Assembly (NCBI RefSeq): GCF_024228315.1
Contig: NZ_CP100458.1
Coordinates: 1 to 64,000, forward strand
Length of the DNA: 64,000 nucleotides
Direction: 5' to 3'
Origin: Halomarina pelagica
GTDB taxonomy: Archaea; Halobacteriota; Halobacteria; Halobacteriales; Haloarculaceae
Shown here: piece after piece, positions 17,076 through 27,100 of the stretch
How the letters are laid out: every line of letters starts with the position of its first letter
Numbering within the stretch: the first letter of the stretch is position 1
Notes under the pieces: generated by a model
The model's database searches: none
Seen by the model: only the letters and a program-made list of their open reading frames with translations
Told to the model about the DNA's origin: nothing
Position numbers and translations under genes: made by a program

Positions 17076-17564
17076 ATGCCCTCGAACCCCACTGAGGCGT
17101 CGTCAACCAGTTGTATCGACACCTGCTGTGAGCAGATCACACTAACGCTCGGGGCCGTCGCTGTCGCCACCGATTCGCAGACGAGTCGAGTAGTGGGCTA
17201 TGCACAGACGTCTCTCCTGACGGCCTTCGTAGTGTTTCTCGGGATGGTCGCCCCCGTCGCTGCGCAGTCGAGTGAACCAGTTGGGAGTGGTATCTGTGGA
17301 ACACCGCTCGCAAATACGATCAACCAAGCTGCCCCGCTCGTCGTCGGGATTCTGATGATCGGCGGCGCAATTCTCTCGTACGTCCTGCACAACGCAGCGG
17401 GGTTCCCGAAAGACCCCCAGGCAGTACAAGCGATCAAAAACTGGCGTAATCGGGCGGCGTTTGCATCAGTCACGACGCCGCTATTCGCCCTGATCATGCA
17501 GATGTTCATTGGATTCACGGGTGTGGGGCTGGCCAACTGCGTGGACATTGTCCCGTTCTTCTAA
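17076..17564 (+). CDS. Small membrane protein, VirB2/pilin-like candidate of a T4SS
   Basis: About 162 residues from ATG 17076 (a TTG at 17064 would add four). One hydrophobic helix with a following AAQSSEP, which resembles a signal-peptide cleavage site, lies near residues 42-66. Two more helices follow (about 85-110 and 135-160), with two cysteines in the mature part. A processed small two-helix protein at the head of a VirB6-VirB4-coupling-protein cluster is the expected layout of a VirB2/TrbC-type pilin. Sequence similarity to known pilins is not evident to me, so the name is from topology and position. A membrane subunit of another kind is possible. Confidence 0.5.
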   Translation: MPSNPTEASSTSCIDTCCEQITLTLGAVAVATDSQTSRVVGYAQTSLLTAFVVFLGMVAPVAAQSSEPVGSGICGTPLANTINQAAPLVVGILMIGGAILSYVLHNAAGFPKDPQAVQAIKNWRNRAAFASVTTPLFALIMQMFIGFTGVGLANCVDIVPFF

Positions 17565-17615
17565 CCCTCGAAAACGGGCCACGTAACGATTGACCACCTC
17601 CCCACTCACCATACG

Positions 17616-19535
17616 ATGAACAAGGCGCCACTCGTCGTCGGACTCGTGCTCGCACTTCTTCTCGGAGCCAGTGCTCTGCCCCTCGTTCAGGCAGCACCTG
17701 GCAACGAGACAACGACGGCGGGCGGGAACACCACAGGCAACACTACGACCACGAGTAGCGCCTCCGCGACGCTCGCCAACGCGAGTGAAGACGATGAGAA
17801 TAGTACGACCAGCTCCAACGCGTCCGCCCCACCGAATGGCACGCGGAACGCGAGCGGTCCCTGCGCTGGGATGGGATCCGTTGAGGGCGCGGTCTGTACT
17901 GGCATCCACAAGGGATTCGGTACGGTCATCGGCGGGTTCATCAACGGGCTTGCCGATTCGGTGCTCACCAAGCTTCAGAACGGCGCTGAGACGTTCGTCG
18001 AGATACTGGTGAGTCGGCCCGTCCCGCTTCAGAATGGCGAGATGGAGCTCGTTCAGCGACCGACCAACCCGCCGATGGGCGCAGTGTACGACCTCTGGTT
18101 GACTGTCGGCTTGCCCGCGGGAATCGCAATCTGGGCGTTCATGATGCTCATCATGCGGCTCACTGCGTTCCTGCCGTCGCGAATGGCCCCGGTAATGCAG
18201 TCGCGGAAGAAGATGCTGGAGGGCTGGTTCACACTGTTCCGCATCCTGGCCTCCTGGATCTGGTGTGCGCTCATCCTTCATCTCACGTTGGGCATCGCCG
18301 TCACGTTCGCGCCGAGTGGCGAGCAGATCATCACGGGCTTCGAGTCACTCGCAGAGGCCGCCGTCGGCGCAGGTATCACCGCACTCGTGCTGTACCTCTC
18401 GTCGGGCGTTCTGTTCGTGCTCGTGTTGCTCGTGTTCGGCCTGTCGTTCCTCGCCCCGTTCGTGTTGATGCCAGCGTACCCGCTATTCATCGCGATCTCG
18501 ATGCCCGACTTCTGGATCTTCAAGTGGTTTGCCCAGAAGGGCGAATTCCTGCGGTCGCTGTTCGCACCGGCAGCGTTCATGCCCGTTCCGACGGCGATCA
18601 TCCTCGGAGCGGGTTACCCAGTGTTGAATGCGATTCGTGGCTCGCTGAGCGGACCGATCGCCTCGATCGCGGGCGTCCCGACGTACATCATCCTCTTGTT
18701 GGTGATGTGGTTCACGGCGCTCATCTCGCCCTTATTCTTATTCCTTGGGGCGCGGAAGATGCGACCATTAACCATGTTCGCGGCGGGCGCCCTCGGTGCG
18801 GCCACGGCGATGAACGTGTCCCGAGGAGCCAAGGGACTCCGTGGTCGCCTCCAGCGCCCGAGTCTTGGTGGGTCGTCATCGAGCGGTCCTACGCGGAATG
18901 CTGGCGTTGGCCGGACGGTCGACCCACTCGAGGGATCACCGTTCTCTCGTGACAACGGAGGTGGTTTCGGTGGGTCTCTCAACGGATCTGACGGGGCATC
19001 CATCGCCGGGTCGATTGGTACTGGAGGCTCGTCGAGTCCCGGTGGACGTAGTCCGCCAGCTCCGGCGTTCAACGGGGCCGGTGGTACCTATTCCGCTGGT
19101 GGGCAGTCTACCTCGACGAATTCGGCGTCAGCCAGCTCCACGAGTGGTTCTGGGAATTCGGCCGACTGGGAACGAGTCACTGACCGCTCAGCGCAAGCGT
19201 ACGCTGAGAGTGTTCCGGCCGATGTCGAGTTCAAGCAGGCGACTGCTCGAACAGAGCTGGATCAAGACCGATACGATGCCGGATACTTCGATGGTCGAGG
19301 CGAATTCAGGACACTTAGCCAAGGTCCATCTAATTCTGGATGGTTGCTCGATGAAGGCGGATTCAACACGATTGCAGCGAAGAAGGCTGAAGAGCCGGTT
19401 CTCGCCTATGATGAGGCGAATGACGAGGCCTACGATGTACGGGATGTAGTACAGGATGGTGAGTACCGCCGAGCACGGTATGAACGGCAGCATCAGGACA
19501 GCATCAACACCGTCGAGAGTACCCGCAACCGATGA
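17616..19535 (+). CDS. VirB6/TrbL-like polytopic membrane protein
   Basis: A 639-residue protein with an N-terminal signal peptide (KAPLVVGLVLALLLGASALPLVQA), then a Thr/Asn-rich linker full of N-x-T/S sequons, suggesting surface exposure and N-glycosylation. Six or so membrane helices lie between about residues 160 and 400. The C-terminal 230 residues are a Ser/Gly-rich, soluble tail. The large polytopic core with a low-complexity C-terminus matches the VirB6/TrbL inner-membrane channel of type IV secretion. It sits between the pilin-like gene and a membrane zinc protein, and overlaps the latter by 4 bp (ATGA). Confidence 0.65.
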   Translation: MNKAPLVVGLVLALLLGASALPLVQAAPGNETTTAGGNTTGNTTTTSSASATLANASEDDENSTTSSNASAPPNGTRNASGPCAGMGSVEGAVCTGIHKGFGTVIGGFINGLADSVLTKLQNGAETFVEILVSRPVPLQNGEMELVQRPTNPPMGAVYDLWLTVGLPAGIAIWAFMMLIMRLTAFLPSRMAPVMQSRKKMLEGWFTLFRILASWIWCALILHLTLGIAVTFAPSGEQIITGFESLAEAAVGAGITALVLYLSSGVLFVLVLLVFGLSFLAPFVLMPAYPLFIAISMPDFWIFKWFAQKGEFLRSLFAPAAFMPVPTAIILGAGYPVLNAIRGSLSGPIASIAGVPTYIILLLVMWFTALISPLFLFLGARKMRPLTMFAAGALGAATAMNVSRGAKGLRGRLQRPSLGGSSSSGPTRNAGVGRTVDPLEGSPFSRDNGGGFGGSLNGSDGASIAGSIGTGGSSSPGGRSPPAPAFNGAGGTYSAGGQSTSTNSASASSTSGSGNSADWERVTDRSAQAYAESVPADVEFKQATARTELDQDRYDAGYFDGRGEFRTLSQGPSNSGWLLDEGGFNTIAAKKAEEPVLAYDEANDEAYDVRDVVQDGEYRRARYERQHQDSINTVESTRNR

Positions 19536-21094
19536 CAGACGAACAGGACTATCAGGCGGCTCGCGATTCGGCGCTTCAGCGAGATCATCACATTTGTCAG
19601 CTCTGTGGAACCGTTGGATATCCAAAAACAGAGCACGGTCTTGCAGCCGTCCCTGTTCACTCGGACAACTATCGCGTCGAGAATCTTGTCACAGTTTGCC
19701 ACGATTGTCTGCAAAAAGACGAAGAACAGCTTCAGAAAGAAGTCAATCAGGTATGGCACCGTCGCTGTTCCGAGGGAACGAGCGGAAATCGTAACTTAGC
19801 ACAACAAGGTGCTCCCAACTCCATGTCCCTATCAGCCTCTTCGTCATCTGGACGTATTCGGACAGTATTTAAAAGATTAACAACCCGAATCAGGACTGAT
19901 CTCCCTCTTCTTGACGAATCGAATTTAGGGAATGATGACCGGCTGGTCGACCGAGTAGGTCAGCGCGACAATTTCAATTGCCAAGTCTGTGGTGCAGTCA
20001 CCCATCCCAGAGGGCGTGTTAATTACATGATGCACCCTCTGAAACCTGACCAGCGGGAAGAAGACCGCGTCGAGAACCACTTTACAGTCTGTTTCGACTG
20101 TTTAGAATGGGAAGACGAGCGGGTTGTTGAACGGAACGTCCGGCAGGCGAATCGCCTCAAGAATGAATCCAATGGATTGTTTCTCCTTTCTGGAAAAGCG
20201 ACACTCCGAGATACCAAAGAAAGAATTCGGTTGTTCGCCCACACTGGGCGACTAATTGTTCTTCGACGAGCTGTTGTCGCTGCAATCCTGGTTGGAATAT
20301 TAATCGCACTGGGTAGCACGTTCGCCGGACTCATTGGCACGTTATTCGTCTCACCCCAGGCCGGTCTATCGTGGACTCAGGCTACATTTGAATTGTACGA
20401 GTCTGCCACTGTGGTACTGTTTACTTTCCCAGGAATAGGTTTGGCCGCTCTCGGCATTGGCTATCTCGTTCACGTCTTCGAACAAGAGCGTGCGTACGAG
20501 CGGGAACTCTTTCGCGATCAGCGTCGACGAGGCGACACACCTGAAATCAGCTACGCCCGCCCACGCTGGCAGTTCGTCGCCGGTTTCGCCATTGGGGGCC
20601 TCTTCGGGGCCCTTGACTGGGTCCTAGTGAGGCACGACGTCTTCCCGTCGGGGATGCTGTTCGGTGCGCTCGTTCTCTGGCTGGTGGGCGCTGCCGGTGT
20701 CGCCTATTATCTTCGATACGCGCTTCGCGAGGACCGCGACGTCGATGGGCAGCCAGTGAATCCCGCTCCGTGGGTATTCGCTGCTCGCTACGCACTCTTC
20801 GTCGCTCTCGTCGGCGGAGCAGCCACGCTGCTCGATACGAGTGCAATTCTTTCGCCGATCATGCTTGATCTCGCTACCATCACGGCCCCCCTTGTTGGTC
20901 TCTTCTACGTTCTCCGTCGCTACGCAGAACGACGGACTTCGTGGGGTGCCCGCCTCATGCAGCACGTCAGAACCGGCATCGACCGCGTGTGGCCCTGGGA
21001 CGACCAGTGGCCGCCAGAACCACAGCACCGCCAGCAAACCACCGCGACCGATTCCACATCACAACAACGCAACCAAGACGACAGCTATGAGTAA
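19532..21094 (+). CDS. Membrane protein with two N-terminal HNH-like zinc domains
   Basis: A 520-residue protein. Residues 15-62 contain CQLC (22-25), an H, a VENL strand and CHDC (56-59), in the order of an HNH nuclease zinc-finger core. A second, more degenerate copy occurs at about 150-210 (CQVC and CFDC). Five or six membrane helices then fill about 245-455, and the tail is polar. Tandem HNH-like modules on a polytopic membrane protein inside a conjugation cluster are unusual: they could bind or nick DNA at the transfer channel, or be structural zinc sites. Both overlaps with neighbours (4 bp and 8 bp) mark one operon. Confidence 0.6.
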   Translation: MTDEQDYQAARDSALQRDHHICQLCGTVGYPKTEHGLAAVPVHSDNYRVENLVTVCHDCLQKDEEQLQKEVNQVWHRRCSEGTSGNRNLAQQGAPNSMSLSASSSSGRIRTVFKRLTTRIRTDLPLLDESNLGNDDRLVDRVGQRDNFNCQVCGAVTHPRGRVNYMMHPLKPDQREEDRVENHFTVCFDCLEWEDERVVERNVRQANRLKNESNGLFLLSGKATLRDTKERIRLFAHTGRLIVLRRAVVAAILVGILIALGSTFAGLIGTLFVSPQAGLSWTQATFELYESATVVLFTFPGIGLAALGIGYLVHVFEQERAYERELFRDQRRRGDTPEISYARPRWQFVAGFAIGGLFGALDWVLVRHDVFPSGMLFGALVLWLVGAAGVAYYLRYALREDRDVDGQPVNPAPWVFAARYALFVALVGGAATLLDTSAILSPIMLDLATITAPLVGLFYVLRRYAERRTSWGARLMQHVRTGIDRVWPWDDQWPPEPQHRQQTTATDSTSQQRNQDDSYE

Positions 21095-22145
21095 CCGCAA
21101 TCGCGACCCCAAACGACGCATCCTCGATGAGTTTGGCGCCGCCGACGAAATCGTCGGTGTCGATATCAACTACAGCCTGGAGGACCTCAAACTGTTCCTC
21201 CCAGCGATGATCATCGCACTGCTCATCGTCACCATGGCTTCCCGCCTCGGCGGGACGTTGGCGATGCTCGGCGGGGTGATCGGGGCAATCGGGGTCTTCC
21301 TCGTGACCGCCGCGATCATCTACATCACGCCGAACCACCTGACGCCACAGCGTTGGCTGCAGCGAATCGCTGCGTTCACCCGCCGTGAGAAAACGAAGAC
21401 GGCAGTTGGCCCAACACCCCCGGCACAGACTGAGACCCTTACGCATGTCGCCCGATTCGTCCCGGAGTCAAATTCGCTGGAGCGGTTCGATGGACACCTC
21501 GTTGCCGGTGTACGCATTGAACCAGCGAACATGGCGCTCGCCACGCATGACGAGTGGAACGCAGCCGCCGACGCACTCGGGAGCGCCCTCAACACCCTGG
21601 AATTCCCGATCCAGATTCACAGTAGTGCTCGGTCAGTCGATCCCGAACAGATTACTGCAAGCTACCGCGACCGTCTCGATGATCCCGACGTCACTGCCAA
21701 CGAGTCCCTGGAAGACATCATTGACGTCTACCAGACGAGACTTCCTGCCGAGTTCCAAGCGCGTGGAACCAGTGTCCGCGAGTACCATATCCTCGTTCCC
21801 GTCAGCGTTCGCGATGTCCAGCTCGCTGAGCGCGGGGCTGTTGCGAAGTTGGAATCACTTCCCTATGTGGGTGGTTTGCTCGCAATACTCGGTGCGGAGA
21901 GTGCTGGCCTGTCTGAGGTTGAGATTGAACAGCAGCAACGTGAGACGCTTGAGACGCGACTCAACGACGTCCGGAGTTCGATTCGAGGGTTGGATGAGTG
22001 CGACTGCGAAGTAGTCACAGCGGACCGTCTCGCGACGCTCATCGAAGAGTTTTGGACCGGTCGCCGAACCCAGTACCGTCGAACGAGCGACCGGGTACGC
22101 TCCGTGCCGATCGTAACTGCTGGCGACGCCAGCGGGAGGGCGTAA
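21087..22145 (+). CDS. VirB4-associated membrane protein (PrgI/VirB3-like N-terminus)
   Basis: A 352-residue protein read from ATG 21087, overlapping the previous stop by 8 bp. Two close membrane helices lie at about residues 32-75 (LFLPAMIIALLIVTMASRLG, then a second helix ending in IIYITPNHL). This short-loop hairpin is followed by a soluble alpha/beta domain. This is the layout of PrgI/VirB3-type proteins that recruit the VirB4 ATPase, here with a domain like the N-terminal half of VirB4. The next gene starts 2 bp after it and encodes VirB4, so the pair may be a split version. A longer upstream reading frame exists but overlaps the preceding gene and is not used. Confidence 0.6.
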   Translation: MSNRNRDPKRRILDEFGAADEIVGVDINYSLEDLKLFLPAMIIALLIVTMASRLGGTLAMLGGVIGAIGVFLVTAAIIYITPNHLTPQRWLQRIAAFTRREKTKTAVGPTPPAQTETLTHVARFVPESNSLERFDGHLVAGVRIEPANMALATHDEWNAAADALGSALNTLEFPIQIHSSARSVDPEQITASYRDRLDDPDVTANESLEDIIDVYQTRLPAEFQARGTSVREYHILVPVSVRDVQLAERGAVAKLESLPYVGGLLAILGAESAGLSEVEIEQQQRETLETRLNDVRSSIRGLDECDCEVVTADRLATLIEEFWTGRRTQYRRTSDRVRSVPIVTAGDASGRA

Positions 22146-22147
22146 CC

Positions 22148-24109
22148 ATGCCGCTCGTAAAAACGCTCCTTGAGCGCTTCACCGATATCGAGGTCGACGA
22201 CGAGACCGAGACGTTCGAAGACGGCACCGAGCACCACGCGCGAATGGTTGCCCCTTCGAGCGTGAAACTCGAATCGGATGCCGTCCAATCAAACGACCAC
22301 TGGGTGAAGACGCTACTGATTACCGAATGGCCGGACACCGCCAATCCGGGGCATCTTGATGCAATCACCACGCATCCGAGCGCTGACGTCGGCCTCTCGA
22401 TTCACGCGACGCCACGAAGCACCGATCAGGCAATCACCGAGGTCGAGAACGCGATTCGTGACCTCGAAACCGTTCGTCGCGGCAAACAGGATAACGGTGA
22501 CCCCTCGATTGGTCTGACCGAACGTCGGATCCGGGAGCACGAGGAGGTACTCGATCAGCTCACGAATGGCTCGCAGACGATTTTCGATACTTCAGTTTAC
22601 CTCCCGGTTCGGGGCGAGACGAAAGACCAGGTCGAGAAACGCTGCCAGCGTATTCGCACGGAACTCGAAAAGCAGCAGCTCACAGTCCGGTCTATTGACT
22701 ACGACCAGTCCGATGGACTCGTGAGTGCGAGCCCGATCGCGAAGGATGCTGTCAGCGAGTGGTTGCCGAGTGCGACGACTCCGATGCTTGGCGATGCACT
22801 CGGGTCGCTTTTCCCCTTCTCGGCGTCCACCGTCATCGAAAAATCAGGCGTCCTCTACGGCTATCACGCGACGACGGATGCGCCAGTCATCGTCGACCGC
22901 TATCAGCGCCCGAACGGCTACAACATCCTTGCCGCTGCGAAAATCGGTTCCGGGAAGTCCGTCACGGCGAAGCTGTTGAATCTCCGTGAAGTGGCGAAGG
23001 ACCCCGAGACGATCCTCATCATGGTCGATCCGCTGGAGGGCTTTCGAAGCCTCGCAGACGAACTCAACGCCGAGCACATCGTGATTGGGGGGCGACGGCA
23101 GCTCAACCCGCTCGAAATCGAACAGACGCCACAGCGCGTCCTCAACGCCACTCGCGACCTGGACCCGTACGGGCAGCGGACCTCCAGCGTGATGGGTTTC
23201 TTCGCGACGTATTTCGCCCACATCGACAGCACTGGTGAGGGTCTCAACAAGCAGGAACATGCCATTCTCAGTGACGCCGTTCACGAAGCCTATCGCCGCC
23301 AGGGCATCGACAAGGACCCCGCTACGCACAGCAACGAGAGTCCGACGATTCTCGACGTGTTCGCTATCCTCGGGGAGATGGCGGAGGACATGCCCACGTT
23401 CATCGACGACGCTGCCTCGGACCTCACGGACGTCACGTCGAAGGAGGCCGACCGCTGGGAGGGTCGAGCGGCAGACCTCCGAATCGCGATGCGGCCGTTT
23501 ACGGGTGATGGTGAGTTCGCGAACCTCGCTGGCCAATCCGAGATTAGCCTAGAGGGCGAGAAGGTCACCTATCTCGATCTCCAGCAAGGCGAAGCTGACC
23601 GTGAGATTGCGTTGATGTTGCAACTGTTGTTCGATACAGTCTACGAGCGGGCCAAGCAGACGGACAAGCGGGTGATTCTGGCAATCGACGAGGCGCACTA
23701 CCTCATGCAGAGTGAGGGCTCACTCGACTGGCTGGAACGAGCCTACCGTCACTCCCGGCATCACGATCTGAGCGTCCACCTCGTCACACAGGAGATGAGC
23801 GATTTCTTCGTCCACGAGAAGGCCGAAGTCCTCGCCAATGAGTCCTCGATCAAGATTCTCCAGCGGCTCCCAGGACTCTCAGAGGCCCATCGGAAGAAGC
23901 TGGGGTTGACCGCTCGTGAGGCGGAGTTCCTCCGGAGTGCGAAACCAGGGACGCGAGAGCGAGGCTACAGTCACGCACTGGTCTGTGTCGAGGACAAGGG
24001 GCGATACCCGGTAAAGGTGACCGCACTCCCCGAAGAGATGGAGATTGTCGATCCTCCCGAGGACGATTCGGAGCCTGACGGAGCACCTGATTCGGAGGTG
24101 TATGCATGA
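22148..24109 (+). CDS. virB4: VirB4/TraC-type conjugation ATPase
   Basis: A 653-residue ATPase starting at ATG 22148. The N-terminal 230 residues resemble the VirB4 regulatory domain. The motor domain has Walker A KIGSGKS (K265-S271) and Walker B LAIDEAHYL (D514-E515), followed by a sensor region ending in VHLVTQEMSDF, as in VirB4, HerA and TraG relatives. VirB4 powers pilus assembly and substrate passage in type IV secretion. It overlaps the coupling-protein-like gene by 4 bp (ATGA) and follows the PrgI-like gene by 2 bp. The gene symbol is used in the family sense. A HerA-type DNA pump is the main alternative, disfavoured by the membrane-protein neighbours. Confidence 0.85.
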   Translation: MPLVKTLLERFTDIEVDDETETFEDGTEHHARMVAPSSVKLESDAVQSNDHWVKTLLITEWPDTANPGHLDAITTHPSADVGLSIHATPRSTDQAITEVENAIRDLETVRRGKQDNGDPSIGLTERRIREHEEVLDQLTNGSQTIFDTSVYLPVRGETKDQVEKRCQRIRTELEKQQLTVRSIDYDQSDGLVSASPIAKDAVSEWLPSATTPMLGDALGSLFPFSASTVIEKSGVLYGYHATTDAPVIVDRYQRPNGYNILAAAKIGSGKSVTAKLLNLREVAKDPETILIMVDPLEGFRSLADELNAEHIVIGGRRQLNPLEIEQTPQRVLNATRDLDPYGQRTSSVMGFFATYFAHIDSTGEGLNKQEHAILSDAVHEAYRRQGIDKDPATHSNESPTILDVFAILGEMAEDMPTFIDDAASDLTDVTSKEADRWEGRAADLRIAMRPFTGDGEFANLAGQSEISLEGEKVTYLDLQQGEADREIALMLQLLFDTVYERAKQTDKRVILAIDEAHYLMQSEGSLDWLERAYRHSRHHDLSVHLVTQEMSDFFVHEKAEVLANESSIKILQRLPGLSEAHRKKLGLTAREAEFLRSAKPGTRERGYSHALVCVEDKGRYPVKVTALPEEMEIVDPPEDDSEPDGAPDSEVYA

Positions 24110-27100
24110 GTGAACCCCGCGACTATCTCCGCGTCCGACCGTCCTCACAGCCACTGCACGTGGGTGATATCGCACACGCACTCGCGAGTCTCCACAAACT
24201 CACGGTGGAATCGCAGCCGAGCGGGCTCGCACGATTCCTCCCGGGAACGAGTTCGTACCCGCCCCGATTCGAGTTCTTGGCTGTAAGCGAGGGCACGGAT
24301 GCACCAGTCGAGTTCTACTACGGGACGGACGGCGATCTTGATGCGCTCGAAGATCGGCTCCGGTCGATTTACCCCACGACGTTCGACATCGACCGCACTG
24401 AACTGGACCTCGCGACGAAGCTCATTCCCCCAGTTGCGTATTCATGTGAGGAGTTCATCGACCGTCTCGCCGACGGACAGCTCCACTTTGAGCCAACCGA
24501 GGATGATTTACGCCCAGTCGAGAGCGAGCGTGCAGTTCTGGAGGATGGTGGTACGCAGACCACTTCTGACGCCACAGGTTCCAGTCACGCAACGATGGAG
24601 TACGGCGACGGAGTGCTGAGAGTCGACCGAGTTCGATCTGTCGACGACCCGATGGTGTTGACACAACCGACGCTGACCGATGACGGTCAAATCCTCGCTC
24701 GCCCTTCTGTAGAGGAGGTCGTCCCGATGGGTGTGCGCTGGCATGGTGTCGCTGAGCGCAAGCTCGATTGGATGACGACAATCACGCCCTTCACAGACCA
24801 TGTTGACACCGCCGTCATCAGTGACGACACGGAGACACGGGTTCCGCTAGCTGCTGTGATCGACACGCTCGTCGAGGCTGACTCTCCGATGGCGTTTCAG
24901 GTCGTCTTCCAGCGCAAGCCCGACTGGTCAGCCGAGGCCTGGCAGCGCGAGCACGACATCAAACACGGATTGGATACACTGTACGGGAAAGCCCGTGATT
25001 TCTTTGACCCCGTTACGCCCGACGAACCCAACCTAAGTGGGCAGGACGAGGCTCGACTGGAGTGTGTGCAGGCGAAGAAACCAAAGCGAACGTTCACCGT
25101 CAACGTACGGGCAGTCGCATGTCCACGGGACGAGACCGCCGAAACGCAGCTTGACTCGCGACTTGATGCTCTCGCAACCGCTCTCGATACCCTCGATGGC
25201 CGGTTCTACGGCTTCGAGGGACACCGCCTCCAAGCCAGTGGCTTTCGCCAGACAGCGAGTGAACAGTACGCTCGCGCCGCTCTTGAGCGACTCTTGGATC
25301 GCGAACTCGTGACTGGGAGAGGAAAGACACGGTTTGACCTCGTACTGAACGCCGAAGAGTTGGCGAATCTCATTACCGTTCCATCGGGAGAGACGCTCTC
25401 GAGGGTGGGGGCACGTGGTACTCGAGCGAAGCAGCAGAGTCGGACGCCACCACCGGAACCGCCGGCTGAGCGACTGCAACAGTTCGATAGTGGGATAACT
25501 CTCGGTCCTGCGCTAGGGTCGAATGGGCAACCCCATTCTAAACCAGTCCAGCTTCCACCGAGTCTACAGAAACGGCATATCCTCCGGTGTGCCCCACCGG
25601 GTCATGGGAAAACGATCGGCCTCACTAACGATGCACTTTCTGCGTACGATGACACGAGTGGTCCGGTTATCATACTCGACTCGAAGGGTGGGGGGTTCGC
25701 TACGAACTACATGCGGGCTCATGCTGCCCGCTTTGGGTTCGACGACTTCCAGGAGAACGTCCTGTACTTCCCGGTCCACGAGGTGTTACCGGGCCTCGCG
25801 TTCTTCGATATTGCGCCAACGCTCGAGTACGATGATTTCGACCGCGTGACCGCGTCCCAGCACAAAGCCGACCACTACGAGGAAGTGCTCAAACTCGCGA
25901 TGGGCACGGAGAAATACGAGCGAGCGAGCGTCGCACCGACCCTGATCAAGCACCTCGTGAAGACGATGTACGATGCCGAGCACGGCCTCGAGAATGGCCG
26001 GTATCGCGAGAGCGTCGATGCATTCAGCCATGCCCAACTGCGTCATGTCGTCCATCAGGTCTGGCAGGCCGGCCCGCCGAACCGAAATCCCGATCGCGTC
26101 CCGCAATCGAGTGACCCGGAAGCCCGCCAGACCTTCGACCACTTGCTCAATCGCGACGCTCAGACGTTCTCGACGATCATGGGTGGCCTCGATACCCGAA
26201 TGGAGTACATCACCGAAGACGTCCGCCTCCGTCGGCTGTTCGACAACACGACCTCGAATTTCGACTTCCGAGACCGCATCCACGAGCAGCAGGTGATCAT
26301 CTTCGACCTTGGGCGCCTTAGAGACGATCCGGCGACCGTCCTCACAGGGGCCCTTCTCACGAGCCTCTACGATGCTGTTCGAGAGTCGCATCGCGATGAT
26401 TCGGCTGGCAAGCCCGACAACTACGTGATCAACGTCTTGATCGACGAGGCCGCCTCAGTCGTCGCAACGGACACGATCAGCGAATTGCTCTCCCGTGGCC
26501 GCGAGTTCGATGTCTCGCTCGAACTGGCGACACAGTTCCCGGAACAGATTCTCGAATCCGGCGACCGAGAGACGTACCTGAACACGCTTCGGAATACGGG
26601 GACGAAACTCATCGGAAACATCCACGTGGACGACGAACTCGCCGGGGCATTAGCCCACGAGGACATGGACCGTGTGGATTTCCGAAACCGGGTGAACTCG
26701 CTCGCGAACGACGAGTGGTTGGTCGACGTCCCCAGCCCCCAGTTCAGTGCACCTGACCCGAATCCGTTCTATGTCCAAGCCCCACCCGTTCCCGCCGGGC
26801 ACCCCGCGAGTGACGCTCCGTTAAGCGATGCTGAAGATGCGCGATTTCAAGAGTCGCTTGAGGTGGTGCGGTCTCGAACTCGTGACGTGTACGGTGTCGA
26901 GGATGGGAACGCATCGCCAGCGGATGCTGTCCCGGAAGAACTTCGGAATCGACTTGGTGCCGCTGATGGCGATCTCGACGAAGCGCTTGCACATGTGATT
27001 CGGGCCCTCCAACTCCGCGAGGGCGTCCGCGAAGAGAACGACTGGGTACCTGTCGAGGCTGTAGATACTGAACTCCAACGAGTGTTTGCCGACGTTGCTG

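Noticed and set aside
17481-18281. Long minus-strand open frame opposite the VirB6-like gene
   Set aside because: It is antisense to a gene with clear membrane helices and operon overlaps; composition is Arg/His-rich, typical of GC-rich shadow frames.
18263-18952. 229-codon plus-strand frame
   Set aside because: Out-of-frame shadow of the VirB6-like gene, Arg/Pro-rich and without any promoter or family.
22844-23536. 230-codon minus-strand frame
   Set aside because: Entirely opposite the VirB4 motor domain, whose Walker motifs are intact.
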